A stretch of 24,360 nt of DNA from contig DBYH01000014.1 in the NCBI GenBank assembly GCA_002310095.1, positions 1 to 24,360 of the forward strand, given 5' to 3'. Shown piece after piece: positions 1-7,699 of the stretch. Source of the stretch: Firmicutes bacterium UBA1191. GTDB lineage: Bacteria > Bacillota > Clostridia > Peptostreptococcales > Anaerovoracaceae. Below the pieces are notes generated by a model. That model saw nothing but the letters and a program-made list of their open reading frames with translations. It was not told where the DNA came from and searched no databases. Position numbers and translations under genes: made by a program. How positions within the stretch are numbered: the first letter of the stretch is position 1; every line of letters starts with the position of its first letter.

Positions 1-1094
1 GGATTCAGGCACTCCAGTTCCGGCAGTACGAACAACCCATCTTCCCGGATCAGGACGTCGTCAAACCAGATTCTGCCGCCGCCGTATTCCGGTCTCTGGA
101 TCATAACCAGATCCCAGTGGTTAGCAGATTTGTTTCCGTTCGGCGCATCTTCATAGCACATACCCGGCGTGAGATGGAAAGAACCGCAGATTTTCTCATC
201 GAAGAGCGTATCCTTCATCGGGTGAAGAATGTACGGGTTCACGCCGATGGCGAATTCTCCGAAGTATCTTGCTCCCTCGTCCACATCCAAAAGCTCGTTG
301 ATGCGTTTGTCATCATTGGAGCTGGCTTTGACGATTTTGCCATCTTTTACTTCAAAAACAATATTTTCATAGGTGAAGCCCTGCTCTTCCGACGGCGTAT
401 TATATGAGATGATGCCGTTCATAGAGTCTCTTACTGGTGCAGTGTAAACCTCGCCATCAGGAATGTTCATGTGCCCGTCGCACTTGACAGCTCCGATTCC
501 TTTAATAGAGAAAGTCAGATCAGTTCCCGGACCTTCGATGTGGACCTTGTCTGTTCTGTCCATCAGCGCCTTCAGCGGATCCATGGCTTTACTCATCTTC
601 GCATAGTCCAGTGTGCAGACATCAAAGTAGAAATCCTCGAACTTCTCCAGGCTGCTGTTGGCCAGCTGGGCCATGGCATAATTCGGATATCTGAGAACGA
701 CCCACTTAGTCTCATTCACACGATAATCGAGCGTAGGTCTGGTGAGTCTGCTGTACAGGTTCATCTTATCAGACGGCACATCTGACATCTCTGCTGTGTT
801 GTTTCCGCCTCTTATGGCTATATAGGCCTGCATGCCCTTCATCTGAGCCAGGTCGATTTCATCCTTAAACTTGATCTGTTCTTCAGTACATCCCAGAAGA
901 ATCTCTCTGGTTATCTGGGCATCTCTGATTTCAACAAAAGGAAGCCCACCCTTCGCATAGACATTCTTGATAAGCTGGCGTGCAAGGTTCTTGCTCATCT
1001 CGCCTTCATAACTGATCAGCACGTTGTCTCCAGGCTGAATGTCCGTTGAATAATCTGTCAAAAGATCAGCAAGCTTATTGATTCTTGGGTCCAT
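1..1094 (-). CDS. M29 family aminopeptidase (AmpS/AmpT-like), C-terminus cut by window edge
   Basis: A cytoplasmic metallo-aminopeptidase that removes N-terminal residues from peptides. It is read through the window edge, so 364 codons are visible and the last residues are missing. The M29 metal and catalytic residues are recognisable: Glu215 in DGEVYTAP, Glu280 in YFGEFAIG, His307 in GSFHLTPG, Tyr314 seven residues later, and His326/Asp328 in ANHWDL. The spacing follows AmpS/AmpT except for a shorter gap before the HxD pair. The start is the second of two close in-frame ATGs, because AAGGAG (1102-1107) is 7 nt from it but only 1 nt from the upstream ATG. It begins 11 nt after the stop of the racemase-like gene, so the two are probably cotranscribed. 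The family assignment is firm; the substrate is not visible. Confidence 0.93.
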   Translation of the reverse strand, partial: MDPRINKLADLLTDYSTDIQPGDNVLISYEGEMSKNLARQLIKNVYAKGGLPFVEIRDAQITREILLGCTEEQIKFKDEIDLAQMKGMQAYIAIRGGNNTAEMSDVPSDKMNLYSRLTRPTLDYRVNETKWVVLRYPNYAMAQLANSSLEKFEDFYFDVCTLDYAKMSKAMDPLKALMDRTDKVHIEGPGTDLTFSIKGIGAVKCDGHMNIPDGEVYTAPVRDSMNGIISYNTPSEEQGFTYENIVFEVKDGKIVKASSNDDKRINELLDVDEGARYFGEFAIGVNPYILHPMKDTLFDEKICGSFHLTPGMCYEDAPNGNKSANHWDLVMIQRPEYGGGRIWFDDVLIREDGLFVLPELECLN

Positions 1095-1105
1095 AATCAT
1101 TCTCC

Positions 1106-1969
1106 TTAAACTTCTACGTGTAATATTTCCGTCATTTCTATGATTCCGCCAAGTCCGATTTCGGTAACTTGTCCGTCTTTCTTCGTTATAGATGCGTTTA
1201 GAGTACCGTCTGGCTGTCTGAAAACATATTCAAAGGTTCCTTCAGTCTCTTTCGCAGCTTTTGCAATAGCTGCAGCAGCAGTTCCCGAAGCACAGCTGCC
1301 TTCGAAATACGTGGTGTCCACATCCCGCACATAAACGACAGGAGACATCAGATCCTTATCTTCGTTGATAAACATAACACCAAAGGCATCCATCTCCGGA
1401 TCAACTCCCGAATAGATGAAGTCCTTGATGCGATGGAATGTCTCCTCATCCGGTTCCACATCTGGAATAACAATATGTGAGATGCCATCGAAGACAACAA
1501 GCGGATAGTTTCCTTCGATTCCAACCGGAGCCGTATCTATCATCTTGAGGTCCACAGGCAAAGGCATCTGAATGACGGAATCGCATCTATTCGGATCGAC
1601 CACAGCTGTCAGAACGTCGCCGCATCCACTGACGCGCACATTGACTTTCTTCTTATCCTCGCCAGCGTCCTCGCCTTCTCCGAGGAACAAAGCCCGGTAG
1701 TATGCGTAGGACCGGGAGGCGTTCCCACAGAATTCAAGTCCGCACATCTCCATAATCGGCGTTTCAGTGACGTCCTGATTCTTCTCTTCCACTACGAAAG
1801 CAACCTGCTCGCCATAGGCGACATCGCGCCAGCTGCATTGCGGTCCGAAATCGATTTCCAGCAGTTTTTTCGCCGTTTCTGCGTACTGACTTCTTGGAAC
1901 CGGAGTGAGCACCATGATAGTAGTGTTGCCGGCCGGATCAAAAACTATAATGTCCAGTTTCTGAGTCAT
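1106..1969 (-). CDS. CntK/DapF-like cofactor-independent amino-acid racemase
   Basis: A 287-residue protein of the diaminopimelate epimerase fold. These enzymes invert an amino acid at C-alpha with two cysteines and no PLP. Cys81 in EFCGNAS and Cys226 in GSCASGT are the expected catalytic pair. The overall pattern, with DPAGNTTI near the N-terminus, a VSGC motif near 113-116 and DTTYFEGSCASGT, resembles staphylococcal histidine racemase CntK more than true DapF. The second motif reads SCASGT where CntK has SCGSGT. An in-frame GTG lies 9 nt upstream, but AGGAGG at 1978-1983 is 8 nt from the ATG chosen here. The gene is first in an operon with the M29 aminopeptidase. No nicotianamine-synthase-like or opine dehydrogenase gene is in the window, so a metallophore role is not supported. 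Substrate could be histidine or another amino acid. Confidence 0.85.
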   Translation of the reverse strand: MTQKLDIIVFDPAGNTTIMVLTPVPRSQYAETAKKLLEIDFGPQCSWRDVAYGEQVAFVVEEKNQDVTETPIMEMCGLEFCGNASRSYAYYRALFLGEGEDAGEDKKKVNVRVSGCGDVLTAVVDPNRCDSVIQMPLPVDLKMIDTAPVGIEGNYPLVVFDGISHIVIPDVEPDEETFHRIKDFIYSGVDPEMDAFGVMFINEDKDLMSPVVYVRDVDTTYFEGSCASGTAAAAIAKAAKETEGTFEYVFRQPDGTLNASITKKDGQVTEIGLGGIIEMTEILHVEV

Positions 1970-1990
1970 AATCGACACCTCCTGACTATG

Positions 1991-1999
1991 ATAATAACA
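1991..1999 (-). promoter_or_regulatory. Extended -10 promoter for racemase-aminopeptidase operon
   Basis: The minus strand reads TGTTATTAT, a TGn-extended -10. No good -35 is seen at 17 nt. The predicted start is about 1984-1985, just before the AGGAGG, so the leader would be little more than the ribosome site. The same ATGTTAT string occurs at the promoters near 12406 and 22126. Confidence 0.5.
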
Positions 2000-2016
2000 T
2001 ATTTTTCAGATATGGT

Positions 2017-2045
2017 TTGCATTTTTTGTCCATGCCGTTTACAAT
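2017..2045 (+). promoter_or_regulatory. Promoter of tRNA-Arg(CCG)
   Basis: TTGCAT (2017-2022), a 17-nt spacer and TACAAT (2040-2045) on the plus strand end 10 nt before the mature tRNA 5' end. It is divergent from the racemase promoter at 1991-1999. Confidence 0.5.
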
Positions 2046-2055
2046 AAACCAGCAC

Positions 2056-2130
2056 GCCCTCATAGTTAAATGGATATAACACATCCCTCCGAAGGATGCA
2101 TTGCTGGTTCGATTCCGGCTGGGGGCGCCA
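2056..2130 (+). tRNA. tRNA-Arg, anticodon CCG
   Basis: A complete cloverleaf is readable: acceptor GCCCTCA (2056-2062) pairs with TGGGGGC (2120-2126), followed by G and an encoded CCA (2128-2130). The anticodon stem is CATCC/GGATG around the loop CTCCGAA, giving anticodon CCG at 2089-2091, which reads CGG codons. The T-arm is GCTGG-TTCGATT-CCGGC. It is the only plus-strand gene in the window. Confidence 0.95.
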
Positions 2131-2136
2131 CATAAG

Positions 2137-2162
2137 ACAGAGAGGCTTTGAGGCCTCTCTGT
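2137..2162 (+). terminator. Hairpin after tRNA-Arg, probably its terminator
   Basis: ACAGAGAGGC and GCCTCTCTGT form a perfect 10-bp stem with a 6-nt loop. The sequence after it (TGATTATA) is only weakly T-rich. It starts 6 nt after the tRNA CCA. It also lies downstream of the convergent gene ending at 2216, so it may stop both. Confidence 0.65.
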
Positions 2163-2215
2163 TGATTATACTGTCCTATTTGACTATTACCATAACTTCT
2201 CGTTCTTTTGTTGTT

Positions 2216-4291
2216 TCACCAACCTATTATATCTTCCAGTTCCTTTCGCATACCCTTACCAGTTGACAGCTGATAGACCCACATCATTCCCTGTGGATTT
2301 CCTTCAATGATCTGCCAGCCATCTTCTCCATGTGCAGCATCCCAACCAATGAATTTAACTGTTGGGAATCTTTTTGCAGCCTCTGCAATTATGCCCTTCA
2401 ATAAATCCCAATCTTCTATCTTAAATCCATTAAAAGTTATGCCCGTATCTGGATGCCGCTTAAATGTGTTGGCGAATTCATCGGCTGCATCACATTCGAC
2501 TACTCCGCTTTCAATATTAATCGCCGCAACAATTCCCCCATAGTTAGCATTATCAACAACTGCACCGCCAGTACCAGCTTTAAGCAGACCAACAACAAAC
2601 TTTATTTCCCCATTATCATTGTATGTATACAACCTGACAGTATTACATGATTGTGGATGAATATCTGCAATGTATTTTCTGGCCTTTATCAATTCCTCAC
2701 AGACAAAAGGACCTATTCTTGTAAATATTTTATCAAACAAATCCTTTAGATCACCATAGTCATTTCTGTCATATATTCTTATACCTCTGCCCTGGTCATT
2801 GAAAACAGGTTTTGTGATGAACTTATCGTATTTTTGTGCAAAATCAACAAACAGAGAATATTGTTCTTTATCATCAATATATATTATTTCACGTTTATAT
2901 AAATCTTTTAGTCTTTCGTAACAGGTCCATTTGTGATTTAACTGGTAATTTTCATCAGTATCAGTGTTCAAACGTCTATAATAGTTTATTTTAAAAGCAT
3001 CAGAAACATATTCTAAGCGTTCTATTATGCTCTTATCCTCGAAGTGAAAAGCAAAATAATCTCTATTACTGAATCCGAGAACGTCTCTTGTGTAAATCAT
3101 ATCAATAATAATGTCTTTTGCATCATCTCTTTTAAGAACCTCAGGATAATTGATGCGAATAAAATGCTCTGCTCCCTTGATTATAGAATTATATCTTTCA
3201 TTGCTGTAAAGCATTTCGCCATATAATTTCCTGAATTCCTCCGTTAGGCGATAGGAATCGAGCATTTTGTTCTGAAGACAACTTGATTCATTTATTCTTT
3301 CAAGGTAATAATCATCCTGCAAAACATTATCTGAATCTGAATTCTGTTCACTGTTATTTTCATTAACATCAAATTCGTGACAAAGATGAATTCCGTCTCC
3401 CAGTCTGCTTGAAACAAACAGTTTTCTCCACTCGATAAAGGTGTTTGTACCTTTTTTCGTATATGTTCGATTGTTTAAAAACTGAACCCTTCTTCTATGG
3501 TGCCCTAATGTTTTCCAAGTGTAGCAAGGAAGATAACTATCAGAACTACTGATTTTGCCATTGTTATCTTTCGTTATCTTAAGATTGATGACGGCACTTG
3601 TATTCCTGTTATAATTGTTGGAACAATATAGAAGATTTCCTAATGAATAGGCAACATGAGTAAAGTGATTCCATGATCCTTTAATAATCTCATATTTCAT
3701 AGGAAATAGTGGTCCGGCACCAACAATGTAATCGATTCCCATATTTGCAAGTATTTTTGCTATGCCTCTTTGTCTTTCATCCAAAGCAAGTCCGAAGTAG
3801 ATATTAAACTTCCATGAAACATAACATATCTTAAAATCCACTTTTTGTTTGTCCAATTCCTCTACTTTTTCCAATGCTTCTGCTAATATGTTCAAATCTT
3901 TATATGCATCGTTAAAAGTACAGCTTATTATGCCGATTCTTATACCTTTCACATCTATAATTGAAGTTCCAATCTTCCTGCCTTCCGGATGGGCTATCCC
4001 GAATTTATTAAGTGTATTAAATAATGTATCCGCATTAATGTCATCATCCTCACCTATTCCAAGCGACAAATAATCAAATCCTGCGGTTTTCAGTTCTCTG
4101 ATTAAATCATCAGGATAGGAATATTCAGTACTTATGGACCCAATAGTGAAGTCTGCGTTATTAATAACTTGTTTCATTGGACTGAAAGAATAATAGTACG
4201 AGAGAACTTCTCTTCCGTACTTTTCCCTTTCATCGGCCAGTGATTCCTGATATGGAATGCACCCGGTTAAAAGAATGTTGATCTCAGACAT
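2216..4291 (-). CDS. Degenerate CapA-like domain fused to sugar-transfer-associated ATP-grasp ligase
   Basis: A 691-residue two-domain protein. Residues 1-240 follow the CapA (poly-gamma-glutamate synthesis, metallophosphatase-fold) layout: a central AGFDYLSLG segment, then ILANMGIDYIVGAGP, then AYSLGNLLY. However, the usual metal-ligand motifs are changed: NNH is replaced by GIGED near 78-82, HWG by SWKFN near 159-163, and GHHPH by GAGPLFP at 191-197. Residues about 360-691 are an ATP-grasp of the sugar-transfer-associated type, with FITKPV (Lys494), a GRGI loop, HPQSCNTVRLYT, VVDNANYGGI and GWDAAHGEDGWQIIEGN. The last keeps the Mg/ATP ligands Asp651, Glu663 and Asn665. It probably forms an amide or peptide bond on a cell-surface polymer; this is inference. 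No signal peptide is visible. The start is the ATG 8 nt after AAGGGGG, not the one 6 nt upstream. Base composition is clearly more AT-rich than its neighbours, suggesting transfer. Confidence 0.8.
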   Translation of the reverse strand: MSEINILLTGCIPYQESLADEREKYGREVLSYYYSFSPMKQVINNADFTIGSISTEYSYPDDLIRELKTAGFDYLSLGIGEDDDINADTLFNTLNKFGIAHPEGRKIGTSIIDVKGIRIGIISCTFNDAYKDLNILAEALEKVEELDKQKVDFKICYVSWKFNIYFGLALDERQRGIAKILANMGIDYIVGAGPLFPMKYEIIKGSWNHFTHVAYSLGNLLYCSNNYNRNTSAVINLKITKDNNGKISSSDSYLPCYTWKTLGHHRRRVQFLNNRTYTKKGTNTFIEWRKLFVSSRLGDGIHLCHEFDVNENNSEQNSDSDNVLQDDYYLERINESSCLQNKMLDSYRLTEEFRKLYGEMLYSNERYNSIIKGAEHFIRINYPEVLKRDDAKDIIIDMIYTRDVLGFSNRDYFAFHFEDKSIIERLEYVSDAFKINYYRRLNTDTDENYQLNHKWTCYERLKDLYKREIIYIDDKEQYSLFVDFAQKYDKFITKPVFNDQGRGIRIYDRNDYGDLKDLFDKIFTRIGPFVCEELIKARKYIADIHPQSCNTVRLYTYNDNGEIKFVVGLLKAGTGGAVVDNANYGGIVAAINIESGVVECDAADEFANTFKRHPDTGITFNGFKIEDWDLLKGIIAEAAKRFPTVKFIGWDAAHGEDGWQIIEGNPQGMMWVYQLSTGKGMRKELEDIIGW

Positions 4292-4318
4292 GATCATATC
4301 CCCCTTAATTCTTTATGC

Positions 4319-4327
4319 ATTATATCA
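4319..4327 (-). promoter_or_regulatory. Extended -10 promoter of the CapA-like/ATP-grasp gene
   Basis: The minus strand reads TGATATAAT (TGn plus a consensus -10). It directly follows the T-tract of the tRNA-Ser terminator. No -35 is recognisable: the position 17 nt upstream falls in the terminator loop and reads GGGTTT. Confidence 0.6.
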
Positions 4328-4328
4328 C

Positions 4329-4355
4329 AAAAGGATGGGAAAAACCCATCCTTTT
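4329..4355 (-). terminator. Intrinsic terminator of tRNA-Ser
   Basis: A perfect 11-bp stem (4329-4339 with 4345-4355) has a 5-nt loop. On the minus strand it ends in CCTTTTGTG. It starts 5 nt after the tRNA-Ser CCA end. Confidence 0.88.
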
Positions 4356-4360
4356 ACCTT

Positions 4361-4449
4361 TGGCGGAAGCGGTGGGATTCGAACCCACGTGCCCCGGAGG
4401 ACAACCGCATTTCGAGTGCGGCTCGTTATGACCACTTCGATACGCTTCC
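4361..4449 (-). tRNA. tRNA-Ser, anticodon CGA
   Basis: An 89-nt class II tRNA. Acceptor GGAAGCG pairs with CGCTTCC, followed by G and an encoded CCA (4361-4363). The anticodon stem CCGCA/TGCGG encloses CTCGAAA, giving anticodon CGA (4412-4414), which reads UCG. A long variable arm precedes the T-arm GTGGG-TTCGAAT-CCCAC. Confidence 0.95.
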
Positions 4450-4467
4450 ATGGTTATTAATGCGTTA

Positions 4468-4499
4468 CAGCGGGATTAAGTATACCTTAAATCCCGCTG
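4468..4499 (-). terminator. Hairpin between the lysozyme-like gene and tRNA-Ser
   Basis: Arms 4468-4480 and 4486-4499 (CAGCGGGATT(A/T)AAG type, one-base bulge) form a strong hairpin 34 nt after the upstream stop. No U-run follows on the minus strand, so it is a weak candidate as an intrinsic terminator. Its loop carries the TATACT of the tRNA-Ser promoter. Confidence 0.5.
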
Positions 4500-4507
4500 A
4501 ACATCAA
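4479..4507 (-). promoter_or_regulatory. Promoter of tRNA-Ser, -10 inside a hairpin loop
   Basis: On the minus strand TTGATG (4502-4507), 17 nt, then TATACT (4479-4484). The predicted start is near 4472, about 23 nt before the mature tRNA. The -10 hexamer is at the centre of the 4468-4499 palindrome. Confidence 0.55.
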
Positions 4508-4532
4508 CGATTATTTAATTTATTTCCGGTCC

Positions 4533-6368
4533 CTATTTTCGAACCTGCTTGGCCTTTGACAGAGTGTCCCTTCCGAACTCGCCGTCCGCTTTGAGGCCCA
4601 TTTTCTTCTGGAACTTCTTGACGGCCTTCACTGTCTTTTTGTTATACTTGCCGTTTACTTTGACTTTGTATCCGTACCACTTCAGGAATTTCTGGACTCT
4701 CTTGACCTGCTTGCCCTTGTCGCCCTTCTTGAAATAGCCTCTCTTAGGCAGCTTCGGCCATTTGCCTGTATAAGCTTTTCCGCTGCCCGTATCCTGGTCG
4801 TCAGGCGGAGTTACTTCCTGTCCAGATCCCGCTGTCGCGAAGCCCAGCGCCTTCGTCGAAGAGCCGCTTGAGTTGACCTTGAAGGTGTGTGTGGCCTTGA
4901 CAGTTCCGCCGAATGAATCAGTAGCCTTAATGGTGTATGTGTACGTTCCTTCGCTCAGTCTGGCGAACTTCATGGCGGCGTCCATGCCGCTCAGTTTACA
5001 GGCCGTCGTGTTAGGCTTCAGAGTCTTCGTGTATAACGCTTTTCCTTTGCTGTTGCTGATGGTGCCTGTAATGGATGTAATTTTGTAGTTAGATACGGCG
5101 TACCCGGTAACATCCATGCCCTTGCCTTCCCTGACGGCTGTCGGATAGGAATACCCGCAAAGGGAAACGAATGAAGTTCCTGTGGCGCTCGCCGATGTGC
5201 CGCTGTATGTCTTCCAGTAGTTCGAAAGGCAGTTTCTGCCTCTGGAGGCTGCTGTATTGATCGTATTGGCAGGTATCTCGAAGGAGAGACAGAACTCAGC
5301 CGCGGCGATATAGGCGCCCGCTGCGTTGTTCGGTACTTTCTTCAGCGTTGTGAGCACCTGCTGGTAGCTCTGAAGTTCACCGTTCAGATGGGCGAGCTGC
5401 ATGTTCAGATTGCCGATGGATTTACCTGAATCGATCGCTCTCCTCAGAAGGTTCGTCTTTCTTCCCGCCGATGTCCACTGGCACAGCCCATAGCCTCCGG
5501 CGTCAGTCTTGAAATTCTGCTTCTTTCCACCGCTGGTCTTGTAGCTGCCCTTGCCTTTGTCAACGGCCTTAGTGTATTCAGTATCGGAAAGACCGAATCT
5601 GGCGTTGTATGTATTCTGCAGATTGATCGGGCTCATGGCGCTCTCAGCGTTGATGTTGATCATGACGCCGCATGCGGCGGCCGTGTTGAGACCCATGGTC
5701 TGCTTAAGATACTTGTATATTTCGTCGGTATTGGATGAAGCAGCGTAAACGTCATCCGTGACCGCGCCTATGAGACGCGACGCCGCGTTCATGGCTGTTG
5801 TCTTGAGAGAAAAGCCTGCTGTATCACCGGAATAATCCGCCTCAACATCTATGCTGCCTTCTTCCTCGGTATAGATAGGCTCGGCTTCATCTTCAGTAAC
5901 GACGGGCTCTATGATGTTGTTCTCAGGTTCCTGTCTGTAAACAGTGATCCACGGAACATCAAAAACCTCACTGAGTTCACCCGAGAGGACATAGGAACTG
6001 TCCCACACAGGTCTGAGTGAGTAGAAATAAAAGTCTGTATCATCGAAGTCCTCGACAGCTTCCCATGACACGGAAATATCGCCCGGCTGGTCGCTTCCGT
6101 CGAGATAAACACTGAGGGTTTCAGGGAGATAGAGCGTCAGGTCGTTCTCCTCGGGGTTGCCCTCGTAATAGTATTCCGTTGTGTCGAGAGGAACGAAACC
6201 GGTTATGACTGCCGCAGGTTCAGGCGCGGTTTCTTCAGCCGGCTCTTCCGCCGTGATCTCCTCACTTGCCGCGGGATCCATATCCTCTTCATTCGCAAAA
6301 GAAATCTGCGGTATGAATGTGAGAACAAGCATCGCGGATAAAATGAAGCAGATGACTTTTCTTCTCAT
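4533..6368 (-). CDS. Secreted lysozyme-like cell-wall protein (phage tail-tip lysozyme domain plus peptidoglycan-binding domain)
   Basis: A 611-residue exported protein. Residues 1-25 are a signal peptide (MRRK, hydrophobic core, cleavage near SFA-NEE). Residues 27-190 are acidic, low in complexity and unassigned. Residues about 213-392 resemble the phage tail-tip lysozyme family (Phage_lysozyme2): AACGVMINIxAES with candidate catalytic Glu242, then GGYGLCQWTSAGRK at 291-304. Residues 400-498 look like a beta-sandwich of the kind found in Clostridia exoproteins. The C-terminal 543-611 is a PG_binding_1-type repeat (GDKGKQVKRVQKFL, then GLKADGEFG). It most likely cleaves glycan strands in the wall. 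The start has AGGAGGTG 4 nt upstream. It is monocistronic, between the deoB terminator and tRNA-Ser. No other phage gene is near, so it is a chromosomal wall enzyme rather than a phage remnant. Confidence 0.85.
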   Translation of the reverse strand: MRRKVICFILSAMLVLTFIPQISFANEEDMDPAASEEITAEEPAEETAPEPAAVITGFVPLDTTEYYYEGNPEENDLTLYLPETLSVYLDGSDQPGDISVSWEAVEDFDDTDFYFYSLRPVWDSSYVLSGELSEVFDVPWITVYRQEPENNIIEPVVTEDEAEPIYTEEEGSIDVEADYSGDTAGFSLKTTAMNAASRLIGAVTDDVYAASSNTDEIYKYLKQTMGLNTAAACGVMININAESAMSPINLQNTYNARFGLSDTEYTKAVDKGKGSYKTSGGKKQNFKTDAGGYGLCQWTSAGRKTNLLRRAIDSGKSIGNLNMQLAHLNGELQSYQQVLTTLKKVPNNAAGAYIAAAEFCLSFEIPANTINTAASRGRNCLSNYWKTYSGTSASATGTSFVSLCGYSYPTAVREGKGMDVTGYAVSNYKITSITGTISNSKGKALYTKTLKPNTTACKLSGMDAAMKFARLSEGTYTYTIKATDSFGGTVKATHTFKVNSSGSSTKALGFATAGSGQEVTPPDDQDTGSGKAYTGKWPKLPKRGYFKKGDKGKQVKRVQKFLKWYGYKVKVNGKYNKKTVKAVKKFQKKMGLKADGEFGRDTLSKAKQVRK

Positions 6369-6385
6369 AACACACCTCCTGATTA

Positions 6386-6414
6386 ATTTTATAAAAATAA
6401 GCCCCCGTCAGCAA
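6386..6414 (-). promoter_or_regulatory. Promoter of the lysozyme-like gene, overlapping the deoB terminator
   Basis: On the minus strand TTGCTG (6409-6414), 17 nt, then TAAAAT (6386-6391). The -35 is in the terminator loop and the -10 follows the T-tract. The predicted start near 6379 leaves a leader of about a dozen bases, almost only the Shine-Dalgarno. Confidence 0.45.
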
Positions 6415-6429
6415 CGAAATCGGGGGCTT
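6399..6429 (-). terminator. Intrinsic terminator of the phosphopantetheinyl transferase-deoB block
   Basis: A 9-bp GC-rich stem, AAGCCCCCG (6399-6407) with CGGGGGCTT (6421-6429). On the minus strand it is followed by ATTTTTAT. It lies about 60 nt after the deoB stop. Confidence 0.85.
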
Positions 6430-6488
6430 TTGTTTATTAAAATTTGTTTATGTAAACATGCGGATAATCGGCGGAAAACCGCTCAGCA

Positions 6489-7685
6489 TCAGGCTCTGAT
6501 CAGATCGAGGAAACTCTCTCCTATCTCTGTCGCGCCCTTCCTTCCTGTCAGGTAGTCCGCAATGGTAGCGCCTATATCCGCGTAGGTTCTCCTTGTTCCT
6601 AAGTCATAGCCTTCTTTGAGGGCTTTGCCGCTCATCAGACAGAAAATATACTCCCTCGTGTGGTCGAACCCGGCGTGAACCGGATCGTTTCCATGGTCGG
6701 CGGTTATTATCAGGATGTCATCATCCTTCAGCGCTGCCAGAATCTCCGGCAGTCTTCTGTCGAACGCCTCGATGGCCTGTCCGTATCCGACAGGGTCCCT
6801 CCTGTGTCCGTACTTGGAGTCGAAATCCACCAGATTCGTGAAGATGAGACCGTCAAAGTCCTTCTCAATGGCCTCTATAGTCTTCGTAATGCCGTCGTCA
6901 TTGCTCTCCGTATGGACAGCCTCCGTAATGCCTTTGCCATTAAATATGTCTCTGATCTTGCCTATGGAGTAAACAGTCTGTCCCGCTCCGGAGATCACGT
7001 CGAGTATGGTGTCGGACGGAGGCGATACGGCGTAGTCGTGTCTGTCGGCCGTACGGGTTCTCTTTCCGTCAGGTCCCTTCACATACGGACGGGCTATGAC
7101 GCGGCCGCATGAGTATTCGCCAACTAGAAGCTCACGGGCTATCTCGCATATGCGGTACAGTTCATCCAAAGGCACCACGTCCGTGTTGGCGGCGATCTGG
7201 AATACGCTGTCCGCCGATGTATATACTATGACCTTGCCAGTGGTCTCGTGTTCATCGCCAAGCTCCTCTATTATCTCGGTTCCGGAAGCAACGCAGTTGC
7301 CCAGGTATCCCCTGCCGATGCGGCGCTCGAACTCGTCCATGAGTTCCTGCGGGAAACCATTGTGATATGTCTTGAAAGGAACCTCGGTCTCGATTCCTGC
7401 TATCTCCCAGTGTCCTGTTATAGTATCCTTTCCCGCGGACTGTTCCGCCAGTCGTCCGTAGACTCCAACAGGCGCGTCGACCGCGAGCCTTCCGCCGGCC
7501 ACAAGACCGGATGGATCTTCAGGTCTCTCTATGTTGCCTATTCCGAGCCGTCTCAGATTCGGAATATCCAGAGGATAGTTGTCCAGGATGTGTCCCAATG
7601 TATCCGCCCCGGCGTCCGAATAACGGGACGCGTCAGGCAGCTCCCCTACTCCAAGTGAATCCATTATTACCAATACAGCTTTCAT
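6489..7685 (-). CDS. deoB: Phosphopentomutase
   Basis: Interconverts (deoxy)ribose-1-phosphate and -5-phosphate in cytoplasmic nucleoside salvage. The 398-residue length is normal for the family. The alkaline-phosphatase-superfamily signature is intact: MDSLGVGELPDA at 8-19 with metal ligand Asp9, SAGKDTITGHWE at 83-94 with phospho-acceptor Thr88, then ADHGNDP and FDHTRE near the C-terminus. The start has AGAAGGTGAT just upstream. It is the last gene of the eight-gene block, 14 nt after the metallophosphoesterase, and a terminator follows. No deoC, pdp or deoD accompanies it, unlike in many Firmicutes. The identification is firm. Confidence 0.97.
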   Translation of the reverse strand: MKAVLVIMDSLGVGELPDASRYSDAGADTLGHILDNYPLDIPNLRRLGIGNIERPEDPSGLVAGGRLAVDAPVGVYGRLAEQSAGKDTITGHWEIAGIETEVPFKTYHNGFPQELMDEFERRIGRGYLGNCVASGTEIIEELGDEHETTGKVIVYTSADSVFQIAANTDVVPLDELYRICEIARELLVGEYSCGRVIARPYVKGPDGKRTRTADRHDYAVSPPSDTILDVISGAGQTVYSIGKIRDIFNGKGITEAVHTESNDDGITKTIEAIEKDFDGLIFTNLVDFDSKYGHRRDPVGYGQAIEAFDRRLPEILAALKDDDILIITADHGNDPVHAGFDHTREYIFCLMSGKALKEGYDLGTRRTYADIGATIADYLTGRKGATEIGESFLDLIRA

Positions 7686-7699
7686 GTGATCACCTTCTC

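Noticed and set aside
2056..4449. Integrative element between the tRNA genes
   Set aside because: No integrase, no excisionase and no direct repeat of either tRNA 3' end; the only shared string is the universal GGTTCGA of the T-loop. Only the composition hints at transfer.
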